The notes under the pieces are model-generated. The model saw only the letters and a list, made by a program, of their open reading frames with translations, ran no database searches and was not told where the DNA came from. Positions 36,970-46,995 of a stretch of DNA of 64,000 nt are shown in pieces. This stretch comes from Pseudoneurospora amorphoporcata (Eukaryota; Ascomycota; Sordariomycetes; Sordariales; Sordariaceae), in assembly GCA_033297205.1 (NCBI GenBank), contig MU859190.1, positions 34,891 to 98,890 of the forward strand. The letters run 5' to 3'. Numbering within the stretch: the stretch's first letter is position 1; each line of letters starts with the position of its first letter. Made by a program: the position numbers and the translations under genes.

Positions 36970-39900
36970 TCAGGCCCATGGTACCTTCCTTGCTTCCAAT
37001 CCCAGCATTTTGACAAAACGTGCGTGCTTGTCCGCCTTCAGCGGTTTTGTCAAACCGTCGGCAATCATGTCCTCTCCCATAACATGAATAAGATCAAATT
37101 CCTTCTCCTCGACATTCTCAATGATCCATTTAAACCGTATATCCATGCAACGGTTTCTTCCCGGCACTTTGCGATTCAAGACCCTGTCCCTCGCATTCTT
37201 GCTGTCCGTATACAGGACCTTCAGTGTTGGTTGAACACGGCCCAGCTCTTCCATCATACGTGAAATCCATTGGATGGACTTCGCTGCTGGAACCAGGTTT
37301 GTGAACTCCGCCTCCGTGGTACTTGTAGTCACAAACGCTTGCTTCTTCGATTTCCAGTAAACTGGACCTCCAGCAACGAATACCACATGTCCTCCTGTAC
37401 TATGACGCGTGAGCGGATCGTCTGCATATGAAGCATCTGCAAATACCCTCATATTTAGGTCCCTTGGTGACAGCTTTCCTCCCAAGACGATGCCCATGTC
37501 CGGATATTTTATCAGATATCGAAACAGGTGTTTCATCACCGTAACCGAACCCGTTGTTGGTTTAGCATTTGCCTCACACAGCTTGTTGACGCTGAACGTA
37601 ATGTCTGGTCGTGTACCCATCGATAGGTAGTTGAGACTGCCGGTCTTCTTGATGTATGACTTTTGTTCCAGAACCTCATCTCCCGTCTTGTGGTCACCAA
37701 CCTTCACATCCGCAGGCCATGGAGTATTGACTCCAAACAGGTCTTGATAGCCAAACTTGTTGATCAGGGATCGAGTATATCGTTCTTGAGAGACGAAAAC
37801 CGTCCTGTCTTGTCTGTTCCTCACGATATCGAAACCCAGGAATGTCTTCACCTCTCCCAGGTGTTTGAGTTTGAAATGATTCAGGAGTTGATCCCTCATG
37901 TCGAAGATAACCTTGTCCGTTGGTGCAGCAATGAGAAAGTCGTCGACGTACAAAACCAGTAATGCTCCCAGTTTGGTGTTGCTGAACAGGCAGGTGTCTT
38001 CTGTGACCGGTTCGAAACCCAGGCTTTTCAAGATAGGTAGCAACGTCTGAAACCAATATAACGGGCTACTTTTCAGGCCGTAAAGTGCTCTCTTCAGTAG
38101 GCATACGAGTCTGTTGATCCCTCGTGGTCCTTTCTCAAGCCCAGATGGTTGTTCAACGAAGTATTTCTTCCCATCAGGGATTAGGGCATTGAGAAATGTA
38201 GTGTTGAAGTCGAATTGGTGGCACTCGAGATCCATAACGGCCATAATTGCCAAGAAGATCTTTACGCTCGCTGCGTTGGCCACAGCCGCGTAGACATCCT
38301 CCGTATCCCAAGAGCCTTGCTCGTAGTTGCCACAGGCTACCCATCGCGCTCTTGGATCTTTCGTTTTCAGCTCGAAGTTGTCTTTCTCGTCATATACCCA
38401 TTTACCAGGCAGCACCTCCATGCCCTGTTGGAATGGAACCAAGTCGTAAACTCCTCTCTCTTCTAGGGTATCTACCTGCTTCTTCATAGCTGGCTTCCAG
38501 TATTCCTCGAAGTTCTTCAGTTTCTTGGCTTGTCGGTAGTTCTTTGGGATAGAGGAGTTGCCCGTTTCCATATCGTGTATGACCTTGATTGCTGTTAAGC
38601 ACAACAGCTCCACGCCTTGCTCTGTCATCCCCCTCTCTGGCAGACCATGGTAAAATATATGTGCCTCGATATCCACTTCCTGATTGTTGCTGTCCACGAC
38701 CTTCTGCTTTCCAGTTAGCGTACCTAGTGCTGGCGCTGCTTGTCGTCTAGGACGCCCTGAAGTTGTTATCTGTAACACCGCAGTCTCCACCTCCGCAGAT
38801 GCCTCCTCCGCTCCCGAAGATGCTTGCTGTTGCTCCGTTGTCTGTTCGTCAGGTTCCGTTGTCGAGTTCCCCGGTGGCGCCTTCGGTCTGGGTAGTTTGG
38901 AAGGAGTATCTTGTAGAAGGTCTGGCGATGATTGCATTCGGTTTCTGGTTGGTGGGATAGGCTCTTCTTCGTCCAGATCGTGAGGATCAACAAATGGAGA
39001 TCTGTCAAATGGTTCGAATTCGTCCTCGTCATCCTCGTTGTCAACAAACGATTGGAACTCTTCATCATCTTCATCCTGCTCAATCGAATCGATGACATCC
39101 TCAGTGGAGGTCTGAGGCGTCGCTGTCCGTGAGACTCGTAGCTGCGTTCTTTGTTGGGTATCCGGATTCCGCTGTCTCAGGGTTTCTTCCTGGTCAGAAT
39201 GGGGTTGTTGAAGTGTTGTCGGTCGCATAGGTGTCGATATTGGGCCTAGGGAATTGTCTATCGGTCCTATACGTTGCTCCTCCGGTCCTAGAGATTGTCT
39301 CGTCGGTTCTGAGTCTGGGCTCTGTGGTCCTGAGACGATTGTTGTCGCTGTTGGCATCGGGGATAATGAACTGTTACGCTGCGGTGGCGATGCTGGGTAT
39401 TGTGTTGATTCTGGGACCGGTGCTGGTGTTACGTTGGGTGATGGCGTGGGAAGTGCTGAATTGTTCAAACTCGTTGGTTTTATACCCATTACTGAGTCAA
39501 TCATTGGTTGTTCTGGCGCCTTTCTTGACGGCGGGGCCTTGTTTGGCGCCTTCTGCTTGTTGTTCTCTTTGGTACTGCCTGTTAATTCCAACGGTTTTGG
39601 TCTGTTTACCGTGATCCAGACTTCTTTCTTGCTTTCAAGCACCCTGTCCACCTCCTCAATGGACTGATCAGAGAATATAACAGCATGATCCAGTGCCTGT
39701 TCCTCTGGTGACTGGTTCTCTTCAGGCTCTAGAAACCTGACCGCGCTGGCTTTGATTAGTTGCTTGTGTTCTGGGTCCCAGATATGAAAGATCCTTCCGT
39801 TCAAATCAGCATATCCAACTAAGTGTCCCCTCCTTGAATGCGCGGCAAACTTGTCCCCTTGCACTCGCCTCTCCTTCTTGATATGGTAATAAGCTGTGCA

Positions 39901-41409
39901 ATAATACGTTCTCAAGTGCTTAATGTTCGGTTTGGGGTTCGGGATACCAGCAGCTCTGCTGAGGACTTCGTGTGGGCTAATGTACTCATCGTTAGCCTTT
40001 GTTGGTAGAAGGTTCATCACCTTAACCACGGAGTCAACGACCAAAGGCCATAACTCGATGGGGATATTGTGTTCCAGAATCGTGGCTCTCGACTTCTCCA
40101 TCATTGCTCTACCAGCTCTTTCCGGGGCGCCGTTCATCCACGGGGTATGAGCCGGCGTCTTCATAATCTCAATGCCTTCTTGACGTCCCCAAGCAACCAG
40201 TTTATCGTTCTGGTAATCCTTGGATCCAAACCCAAACTCCGTACCTCCATCTAGGCCCAGAACTTTCACCTTCAGGCCTGTCTGAAGCTCAACCCATCTC
40301 CTCCATTCCTTGATAGCCACAAATCCATCGCTCTTTTGCCGCATCATTTTGACCCAATGAAAACCTGAAACCATGCAGACGAAATGTACCACATATCGAC
40401 AACCCATATGGCCAGCCACGTTGTGACTCCATGTATCGATTCTCACGAACTCCAGTGGTTTGGTGGCCACTGGGTTAGAGACTTTGTGAACGATATCAGT
40501 TGATTTGCTCCGGAAGCATGCGTCGCATTCAGTCTTCCCAGCATTTGCCAGCTTTATGCCCGCATCTTTACAGGCTTTCAAAACCTGCTCCTTGCCTGCG
40601 TGCATGAGTCTTCGATGCATTGTCTCGTAATTAATCGTGGCCATCAGTGCCAATCTGGGTGCTTGGTTCTGGTATTTCTCGTCGATATCTCGCGGTGCCA
40701 TCGTTGGGAGGACTGGTAGATTTGTGACCCAGTCGCATTGGATCTCTTCTCCCACGAACTTTCCTTTGTTGAGTGTGATCTTGTTTGTCTCCATTGACCA
40801 AACCATGCCGCTATCCAGTAATCCAGTCGTCGTCAACAGATTAACTGGTGTTGAGGGAGAAAGTATGGCATCTCTGATCTCGACCAGTATCCTTTTGCCT
40901 GATTTGGTAGGGAGACTCAACTCCACCACCCCCATATGATATGATCTGGTCCTTTCACCGTTACCGACTTGATGGGTAACCGGCCTGGGTAGGGGTTGTA
41001 ATTCTGTAAACCATTTGACGTCGTTGAAAATATTCGAACCACATCCACTGTCGTATAGTACCATGTCTCGTGTCACGGTCATTGCCTTGGGAGCTTGTTG
41101 GACTTTGACGAAATTATATTGAACGCTACCTGTCTGATGAATAGCTCCAAGGCCGAACAGCAAGTTGGAGTTGACGGCAGACGACGAAGTCGAAGCCGTG
41201 GGAGGATTGTTGATGTTGCTGTTGTTGCCCGCAACGGCGGCCGTGGTGCCGCCCGTATTCTTGTTGAGATAACCCATCGCCTTCTTCTTGTTGATCCAGG
41301 TATCAGGTGCCTTGTCGGGGTCTTGAATGTTCTCTGGGGTAGTCGCGTAAGAGGTCTCAGGGATTGTGTTGTGCAAGTAAATCTGCCTCGAAATACCGAC
41401 AGTCTTCAT
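36970..41409 (-). CDS. Copia polyprotein: protease-integrase-RT-RNase H, no Gag
   Basis: Intact 1479-aa frame if started at the ATG at 41409; the frame stays open back into the LTR (41784), but that leader contains the primer site. The protease DSG motif comes as early as residue about 120. The integrase zinc finger follows (His 265, His 270, Cys 295, Cys 298), then the catalytic Asp 325, Asp 387 and Glu 430. A long S/T/P/E-rich spacer precedes the RT, whose YVDD motif is at about 1154-1157 (37950-37939). RNase H follows (FADASYADD, STTEAEF), and the chain ends EARKVPWA. Ahead of the protease there are only about 25 residues that could be a Gag start, followed directly by a stretch like the end of a Gag zinc-knuckle region (PEN...DPDKAPDTW). 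The capsid and zinc knuckle are absent. This polyprotein would need Gag from another copy to move. Confidence 0.9.
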   Translation of the reverse strand: MKTVGISRQIYLHNTIPETSYATTPENIQDPDKAPDTWINKKKAMGYLNKNTGGTTAAVAGNNSNINNPPTASTSSSAVNSNLLFGLGAIHQTGSVQYNFVKVQQAPKAMTVTRDMVLYDSGCGSNIFNDVKWFTELQPLPRPVTHQVGNGERTRSYHMGVVELSLPTKSGKRILVEIRDAILSPSTPVNLLTTTGLLDSGMVWSMETNKITLNKGKFVGEEIQCDWVTNLPVLPTMAPRDIDEKYQNQAPRLALMATINYETMHRRLMHAGKEQVLKACKDAGIKLANAGKTECDACFRSKSTDIVHKVSNPVATKPLEFVRIDTWSHNVAGHMGCRYVVHFVCMVSGFHWVKMMRQKSDGFVAIKEWRRWVELQTGLKVKVLGLDGGTEFGFGSKDYQNDKLVAWGRQEGIEIMKTPAHTPWMNGAPERAGRAMMEKSRATILEHNIPIELWPLVVDSVVKVMNLLPTKANDEYISPHEVLSRAAGIPNPKPNIKHLRTYYCTAYYHIKKERRVQGDKFAAHSRRGHLVGYADLNGRIFHIWDPEHKQLIKASAVRFLEPEENQSPEEQALDHAVIFSDQSIEEVDRVLESKKEVWITVNRPKPLELTGSTKENNKQKAPNKAPPSRKAPEQPMIDSVMGIKPTSLNNSALPTPSPNVTPAPVPESTQYPASPPQRNSSLSPMPTATTIVSGPQSPDSEPTRQSLGPEEQRIGPIDNSLGPISTPMRPTTLQQPHSDQEETLRQRNPDTQQRTQLRVSRTATPQTSTEDVIDSIEQDEDDEEFQSFVDNEDDEDEFEPFDRSPFVDPHDLDEEEPIPPTRNRMQSSPDLLQDTPSKLPRPKAPPGNSTTEPDEQTTEQQQASSGAEEASAEVETAVLQITTSGRPRRQAAPALGTLTGKQKVVDSNNQEVDIEAHIFYHGLPERGMTEQGVELLCLTAIKVIHDMETGNSSIPKNYRQAKKLKNFEEYWKPAMKKQVDTLEERGVYDLVPFQQGMEVLPGKWVYDEKDNFELKTKDPRARWVACGNYEQGSWDTEDVYAAVANAASVKIFLAIMAVMDLECHQFDFNTTFLNALIPDGKKYFVEQPSGLEKGPRGINRLVCLLKRALYGLKSSPLYWFQTLLPILKSLGFEPVTEDTCLFSNTKLGALLVLYVDDFLIAAPTDKVIFDMRDQLLNHFKLKHLGEVKTFLGFDIVRNRQDRTVFVSQERYTRSLINKFGYQDLFGVNTPWPADVKVGDHKTGDEVLEQKSYIKKTGSLNYLSMGTRPDITFSVNKLCEANAKPTTGSVTVMKHLFRYLIKYPDMGIVLGGKLSPRDLNMRVFADASYADDPLTRHSTGGHVVFVAGGPVYWKSKKQAFVTTSTTEAEFTNLVPAAKSIQWISRMMEELGRVQPTLKVLYTDSKNARDRVLNRKVPGRNRCMDIRFKWIIENVEEKEFDLIHVMGEDMIADGLTKPLKADKHARFVKMLGLEARKVPWA

Positions 41410-41651
41410 GGGTGAAATGTCTCGTCTTGTGTTCTTGTCGCTTGACAATCTCAGTCTTGATCTCAGGGTCTTGTTCTTGTCGCTTGACAATGTCGTCTCG
41501 CTCTTGATGCTTGAATGCGACGCGCACTCGATGTTGCGACGACGCGGGGTCTTGTTCTCTGGGTTGACTCGCACTCGGTGTTGCTTGTCTCTTTGTCTCT
41601 GGGTTCTCAGTACTCGTGATGGCTGCGCGCAGCGATGCGATACGATGCGAT

Positions 41652-41673
41652 CGCGTGCAGAGGGCTCATAACC
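41652..41673 (-). promoter_or_regulatory. Primer-binding site for initiator-tRNA half molecule
   Basis: Immediately after the 5' LTR the element's strand reads GGTTATGAGCCC, continuing TCTGCACGCG. This is complementary to GGGCTCATAACC, the anticodon-arm sequence of initiator methionine tRNA, not to its 3' end. Drosophila copia is known to prime from such an internal half-tRNA fragment. The match downstream of the 12-base core to the tRNA D-side is plausible but was not checked. Confidence 0.75.
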
Positions 41674-41829
41674 TCTTGGGTTCGTGGGCACAAGAAGTGT
41701 GTTGATTGTGCTAACCAGGAAGACAAGAAAGGAAAAGAAAATGTGAAGGGCTAAATACATGGTGGTGCGGGCTGGTGGGCCCACATGACAATGTCAGTGA
41801 ATGGAGGTGGGACAGACCCCACCACAACA
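41674..41829 (-). repeat. 5' LTR of the copia element
   Basis: Identical to 36719-36874. It should hold the promoter driving the polyprotein transcript leftward. Confidence 0.93.
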
Positions 41830-41834
41830 TTTTT

Positions 41835-43308
41835 CCCTTCAAGAGTTGGGCAATTTGCTTCAGGAATCGAATTCAAGAGAATATAGTGTGGCTATTTCAC
41901 CCTGCATGGTTCGCTTGACGTTGTCCTCAGCATTACTCACGCGAAATGAATGCAACGAAGATGTCTCGTACGAAGAGTTTCTACCAAAGCTAAAACCTCA
42001 AAAAGAGTGAATATCGGAGAGTGCTGTCGCTAGCATATTCGGGTCGGAAGCTTTCAATTGGACTCGCACGGTTCGAATGTTCCTCCCCCTTGAGCAACTC
42101 GAATGAAAGAATGCTCTTTCCCTTGTACAGTTCGAATTATTCCGGAAGGTGCAACTCTCCGAGCCGCGCGTACCCGACACGAGCACTTTGTCATTTCCGT
42201 CAAGTTGAACAGTTGAACAAAGTGCAAGTGCAAGTGGAAGTGTGACGTTATGATTCTGGTGGTGTTCCTCGCTCTTTCTCCCCCTTTTTTGGTGGATGTG
42301 GTGGTGGGTAAGCGAGCTGGGGCCACGCAAGAGAGGTGCACAGTCATTCTGTACTTTCCACTTGAACTCATTCCACGTCCATCGTCCTATGGTCATTTCA
42401 ACGACAACTTTTGCTGACAGTTCTGTCTCGTTTTCAGAGGGGAATCTTGGTTTGGGTTCAAGCCCCATCACGCCTCTCTGCCAATTCCATTCTTCGTGTC
42501 TTCGGTCCCCAATTCTCAATTCTTCGGCTAATCCGGCAAGCGTTCAACAACACCAAAGACAAGCAACACTCCAGATGAAATCACAAACAGAGCATACCGA
42601 CGGGATTCGGACGCGGCGCCGGTCACGTTGAAGACTTGTTACATACTATGCCGGGACAGCGTTGCATGAATTGCAAGGGTTTTGCAGTTATCGCCCAACA
42701 CGGCTACGGAGATTGTCCATCCGCGGTCTAAACCGAAACATGGCCCCGGCCTCCCCGACTTCCCCGCGCCGCTGGAATCGTCGAGATTCCCAAGAACCGG
42801 GAAGCTCCAGCTGTTAGGGCACCGTTTCCTACCTGCGCCTCACGGGCCGACAACCTCGCGCTTAGTCCAGAATGGGCAGCCGGCCTGCGCTCTACCGCCC
42901 CCCTTTCTTTGTTCAAGGCAACCTCGGCGCATGTCTCTCCTCCAAGACACTCCCCAGGATGCCGGCCCGCAACCTCTACACGCGTAGCCTGACGTGCTCC
43001 AAGGCCTCTGGATGCCACGCTGCCCCACAACCTCAGCTCGATGGATCGGAGACGAGCTCGCTACTCCCCTAGCATCTCGCTTCATGGCGGCCATGTAACA
43101 GCCAGCAACCGACATAGGATGGAAAACAAGCGCCGGGCCTTGAGCCGCATCCTTGCCTAGCCACCAGTGATTCCTCGGCATCGACATCAATACCTTTCGC
43201 TTGTACATATAAAATGCCGACATCACCGCCGCCATCTTCTTGGTCTTTTTCTTTCCGGGCCATCCCCAAGGATCCTAGTTCCTCAGATCACCCTCCACCA
43301 GTCTCAAG
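41835..43308. other. Intergenic, upstream region of the GH5 gene
   Basis: No supported gene. The right half is the presumed cellulase promoter. Confidence 0.55.
43208..43214 (+). promoter_or_regulatory. TATA box of the GH5 endoglucanase
   Basis: TATAAAA lies 95 bp upstream of the start codon, followed by a CT-rich leader. This is typical for strongly induced secreted-enzyme genes of filamentous fungi. Confidence 0.55.
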
Positions 43309-44544
43309 ATGAAGGCTTCGATTCTTGCTAGCACCTTCGCTGCCGGTGCCCTCGCCCAGAGCGGTGCTTGGGGCCAATGCGGCGGTAACGGTTGGTCCGG
43401 CGCCACCACCTGCGTCTCCGGATACACTTGCTCCTACGTGAACGACTGGTATAGCCAGTGCCTCCCTGGTACTGCTGCTACCACCACTGCCCGCACCACC
43501 ACCCCCGTCACCTCCACCAAGACCTCCGCTCCTGCCACTACCACCACTGCTACTGCCTCCGGCAAGTTCAAGTGGTTCGGTGTTAACGAGGCCGGTGGTG
43601 AGTTCGGCGATGGTATCTTCCCCGGAAGATGGGGCACTGAGTTTATCTTCCCCGACGTCAACGCCATCCAGGTATGTCACCTCGCCTTGTTGCCATGGTA
43701 TTCGGGTGCTTGATACTGACCTCCTTTGGCACCATAGACTCTCCGCAGCCAGGGTTACAACATCTTCCGTGTTGGCTTCTCCATGGAGCGCCTCGTTCCT
43801 AACACCCTGACCTCGTCTTTCAATAACGGCTATATCACCAACCTGACCCAGGTTGTCAACTCTGTCACCAACTCTGGTGCCTATGTTGTCCTCGATCCCC
43901 ACAACTATGGCCGCTACTATGGCAACATCATCAACGACACCAACGCCTTCAAGACTTTCTGGCAAAACGTTGCTTCCAAGTTCGCCTCCAACTCCAAAGT
44001 CATCTTCGATACCAACAACGAGTACCACACCATGGACCAGACCCTTGTCCTCAACCTCAACCAGGCCGCCATCAACGGTATCCGTGCCGCCGGTGCCACT
44101 TCCCAGTACATTTTCGTTGAGGGTAACCAGTGGTCTGGTGCCTGGTCCTGGAACGTGACCAACACCAACTTGGTTGCCCTTACCGACCCCCAGAACAAGA
44201 TCGTCTACGAGATGCACCAGTACCTTGACTCCGACAGCTCCGGTACCAGCACTGCCTGCGTTTCCACCGAGATTGGTGTTCAGCGCATCGTTGGTGCCAC
44301 CGCCTGGCTCCGCGCCAACGGAAAGAAGGGTGTCCTCGGCGAGTTCGCCGGTGGTGCCAACTCTGTCTGCAAGGCTGCCGTCACTGGCCTCCTTGAGCAC
44401 CTCAAGGCCAACTCTGACGTCTGGGAGGGTGCTCTCTGGTGGGCTGCCGGCCCCTGGTGGGGTGACTACATGTACAGCTTTGAGCCTCCTTCGGGCACTG
44501 GCTATACCTACTACAACAGCCTCCTCAAGACCTACACCCCTTAA
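43309..44544 (+). CDS. GH5 endo-beta-1,4-glucanase with N-terminal CBM1
   Basis: Predicted 389-aa secreted cellulase. Exon 1 is 43309-43671 and exon 2 is 43738-44544; the 66-nt intron (GTATGT...TAG) keeps phase 0. The signal peptide spans about residues 1-16. A fungal cellulose-binding module (CBM1) follows at about 19-52 with its four cysteines and aromatic residues (WGQCGGNGWSG, SGYTC, YSQC), then a Ser/Thr-rich linker. The GH5 catalytic domain starts at about FKWFGVNEAGGEFG. The acid/base Glu is in DTNNEYH and the nucleophile Glu in GVLGEFAGG. It would cut internal bonds of cellulose outside the cell. Strong resemblance to the CBM1-GH5 endoglucanase of Neurospora (gh5-1 type) is from memory. 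Likely cellulose-induced and glucose-repressed, as is general for such genes. No other cellulase is adjacent. Confidence 0.96.
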
Positions 44545-44975
44545 GTAACGGGAAGTTGTGAAAGAGTTGCTGTAGTAACAGCGAGGAATCACCCAACGAG
44601 AACAATCATGTCTTTCCGTTGGACAGCATTGATCCCCTGATCGTTTACTCCTTCTTGTACATACTGCATTTGAACATATCATGTATCATTGCCTTGCACA
44701 AAAAATCCCTATGCTTGCTGTTCAATGTTTTAGTGACGGAGAACCTAGTTCAGATTATCTACCCACAGCAAAGCTGGACCCAAAAGAGCAAACGAGTGGA
44801 AACAAACGCTAAAAGAACCTGAACCCCCAAAACGAACAAACGCCCGGAGCAATGACTATAGAATCTTCCAACATAAAGCAACGGCAACAACACCAACCAT
44901 TCTCTTCCATTGACTCCTGTCGCCTTAAAAACACCGCAATACCCGCCAGAACTACCTAACCGAATCAAGACAACC
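44545..44975. other. Short intergenic stretch between convergent units
   Basis: Holds the 3' flank of the GH5 gene and the end of the minus-strand kinase-like frame. No gene seen. Confidence 0.6.
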
Positions 44976-45836
44976 CTACAAATTCCTCCCTCCTGATCCA
45001 AAGCCCCCAAACCGAAAAAAGAAATTTCCAAACCTGCTGACAATACTGGATTCATCGGTCATCACCATTGAGTCCCGACTGTCGTCCTCCCTCTCACCGC
45101 CAGTACTTCCCATCTCTGCGTCCGATTCACTCGAGTCCTCATCAACCGGATTTACGCCGAGAATGCTGCCGCCGTGCAACAAGTTTCTTGCGTGGAACCG
45201 TTCAAGCTCGAGCCGGCGTCTCTCTAGCTCACGCGGACTCGGCGGGGCTTCTGGCTCTTGCGGTTCCCAGCGGACCAAAAGTCTTCCAGTCTGAGCAATA
45301 CCCTGTGGAATCGATGATGTAACTTCTTGTTGAGTTTGCCCTGATCCTGACGCAGGTCCTTGCCTCGCCTCAGTTCCCTCCTGTTGTATCGCTTCCGGAA
45401 CCCGAGTCTGTTGTTCCGCAGCAGCAGCTCCACGTCGGCCCCGCTTCAATCCAGCAAACAACCCGCTCCCTGCCCTTCCGGCTTTGCCTCCTTCGGGAGC
45501 CATGTCCTGTGGCGTCCAGGCTTGTTATAGGCGGCTTGGGCCTGGGCCTCTCAGGAGATTATTCTTCCGCCGCGGCCCGATGGCGTATTGACCACCGGCT
45601 TTGCGGTTGGTGGGGTTTAGGCGACGTACGAATGGCGTTGGCGGTCCTGGTGGTCTTTGGGGCACTAGTGCCGATCCGCCTGGTAGATTGTTGGCCAGCA
45701 TGAATGCTGTTGGGAGTTTGAGCTGGGGTTGTTGTGGCGGTTGTACTTGGATCTGCGGGAAAGGCGACACTTGAGCCTGCTGTGGTACTTGATGCTGCTG
45801 CGGTACCTGAGCCTGTTGAGGCGCCCAGTGTCACAC
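44976..45836 (-). pseudogene. 3' part of the kinase-like gene (disordered C-terminal region)
   Basis: The minus-strand frame enters as APQQAQVPQQHQVPQQAQV, continues through a Pro/Gln-rich stretch (QVQPPQQPQLKLP, FVRRLNPTNRK) to a TAA at 45527-45525. It resumes in the same frame as QAWTPQDMAPEGG, through an R/E-rich segment (SPRELERRRLELERF) and an acidic patch to the end at 44976. It joins in frame with the upstream part at 46273-46995 if the 434-bp insert and one copy of its flanking octamer are disregarded. No domain is recognised; the composition suggests an intrinsically disordered tail. Confidence 0.5.
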
Positions 45837-46270
45837 GGACATTGCTCACAGTCCAGGGGTTAGGATCGTGAGACTCAACAGAGCCTCAACGCCTAGCATT
45901 AGCCTCAAGATGCTCAGTGGCCTCCGGCCACAACACCCACCTCGGCCAGACCCTCGGCCGGACCCGCGGCCACGGTCATCCCAGAAGCAACCACAGCCAA
46001 CCAAGCAAGAAGCAGGGCGCCCGGATAAAGGACAGCGCCAAAAGGAAGATAGAGAATGGATGAAGGCATTCAGGAAGATCCACACGTATGCAGACTGCTA
46101 GATAGATGTCTTGAAGCCTCAGGCGACAAGGCTTGATGCGTACCTCAAGCATAAGAAGGTCTTAAAGCCCAACCTTCTCCTAAAGGTTGAGAAGATCAAC
46201 AAGGCTTTCGAGACCAAAGTAGTTTATTAGCTGAATTTGAACTACTGTTCCAAGCCCTGATCACAGCCCT
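45837..46270. mobile_element. 434-bp insert flanked by an 8-bp duplication
   Basis: TGTCACAC flanks this segment directly on both sides (45829-45836 and 46271-46278). Omitting it with one octamer joins two halves of the minus-strand frame without a shift, which fits an insertion. No convincing terminal inverted repeats are present (starts GGACATTGC, complement of the end starts AGGGCTGTG). Inside, a plus-strand frame (from about 45850, PRPDPRPDPRPRSSQKQ, then EWMKAFRKIHTYADC) meets one TAG and continues to a stop near 46229. The size of the duplication recalls hAT transposons, but the family is not proven. Confidence 0.55.
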
Positions 46271-46272
46271 TG

Positions 46273-46995
46273 TCACACCCACTTCTGTTGAGGCGGCCGA
46301 TTCTCCTGTAGCGGCTGATTCTGCTGCTGAGCAGGCGGTCGATACATCCCGCCCACCTTTCTTTGCCCCCCCTCAGCCGCCACTCCGCGATTAATCATGT
46401 TGGCGAGGAGCTGCGGCTTCTTTCCTTGGAACCTTGCCAAATCCCGAGGCAAAAAGGGCACCACGGAACTTGCAGGCAACGGAGCGGGACTCTGGAACCT
46501 CACTTGCTTTTGAGGAGGGTTCGGCTGTAGAGGCGTGTTCTGGATGGCGCCGGACTTGGTATGCGGAAGGAGACGGACGCCTGTACCCCCAAGTGCTGCG
46601 AACCGTTTATTGGTGGGAGGTGATGGCCCTCCACGTCCCTCTCGTGCCGCTTGTGCTCTCGATGATGCTTGTGCTATTGAGGCCGCCACTGCTGCTGCGG
46701 CTGCGGCTGGGGTCGCCGCTGCGGTCGAACTGCTTGCCGCGGGGGAGTCAGAGGGCACGACGAAGGCGCGGACTCGTCCGGCTACCGCGTTGGTCGGACC
46801 GGCCTTGGGCGGTGGTAAACGCGGGATTATGGGTGCCGGTGAAGGTTCTGCTGCGGTTGCCTCTAATGCTGCTTGGATGCGCTCCTTTGGACTGGGTCTC
46901 TTTGCTGGTATTCCCGCTGCTGGAGTTTGAGCAGCTACTGGAGCCGCTGGAGCCGCTGGAGCCGCTGGTCGTGCCATTGCTTCTTGGGCAGGGTC
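46273..46995 (-). pseudogene. Middle part of the kinase-like gene (Ala/Pro-rich)
   Basis: Same frame as the preceding kinase exon, from which it is separated only by a TGA (46998-46996). It is Ala/Pro-rich (PAAPAAPAAPVAA, AAATPAAAAAAVAASIA) and then Pro/Gln-rich near the end (PPAQQQNQPLQENRPPQQKWV). It ends at a TGA (46275-46273) that lies inside the octamer flanking the insert. No domain. If the TGA at 46996 is the true end of the kinase gene, this could instead be a decayed extension. Confidence 0.5.

Larger units (their letters stand above)
36719..41829 (-). mobile_element. Young Ty1/copia LTR retrotransposon (Gag region missing)
   Basis: A 5111-bp element on the minus strand bounded by two 156-bp LTRs that are identical base for base. 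It is flanked by a 5-bp TTTTT duplication (36714-36718 and 41830-41834). Order of domains is protease, integrase, reverse transcriptase, RNase H, as in Ty1/copia (Pseudoviridae-type) elements. The primer site directly follows the 5' LTR, and a G-rich purine tract borders the 3' LTR. It inserted into the 3' flank of the carboxylesterase, in antisense orientation. Identical LTRs and an open polyprotein frame indicate a very recent insertion that has escaped RIP-like mutation. Confidence 0.95.

Noticed and set aside
43288..44682. 464-codon minus-strand frame
   Set aside because: Antisense to the GH5 gene; Gly/Val-rich composition is a by-product of strong GC-ending codon bias on the plus strand.
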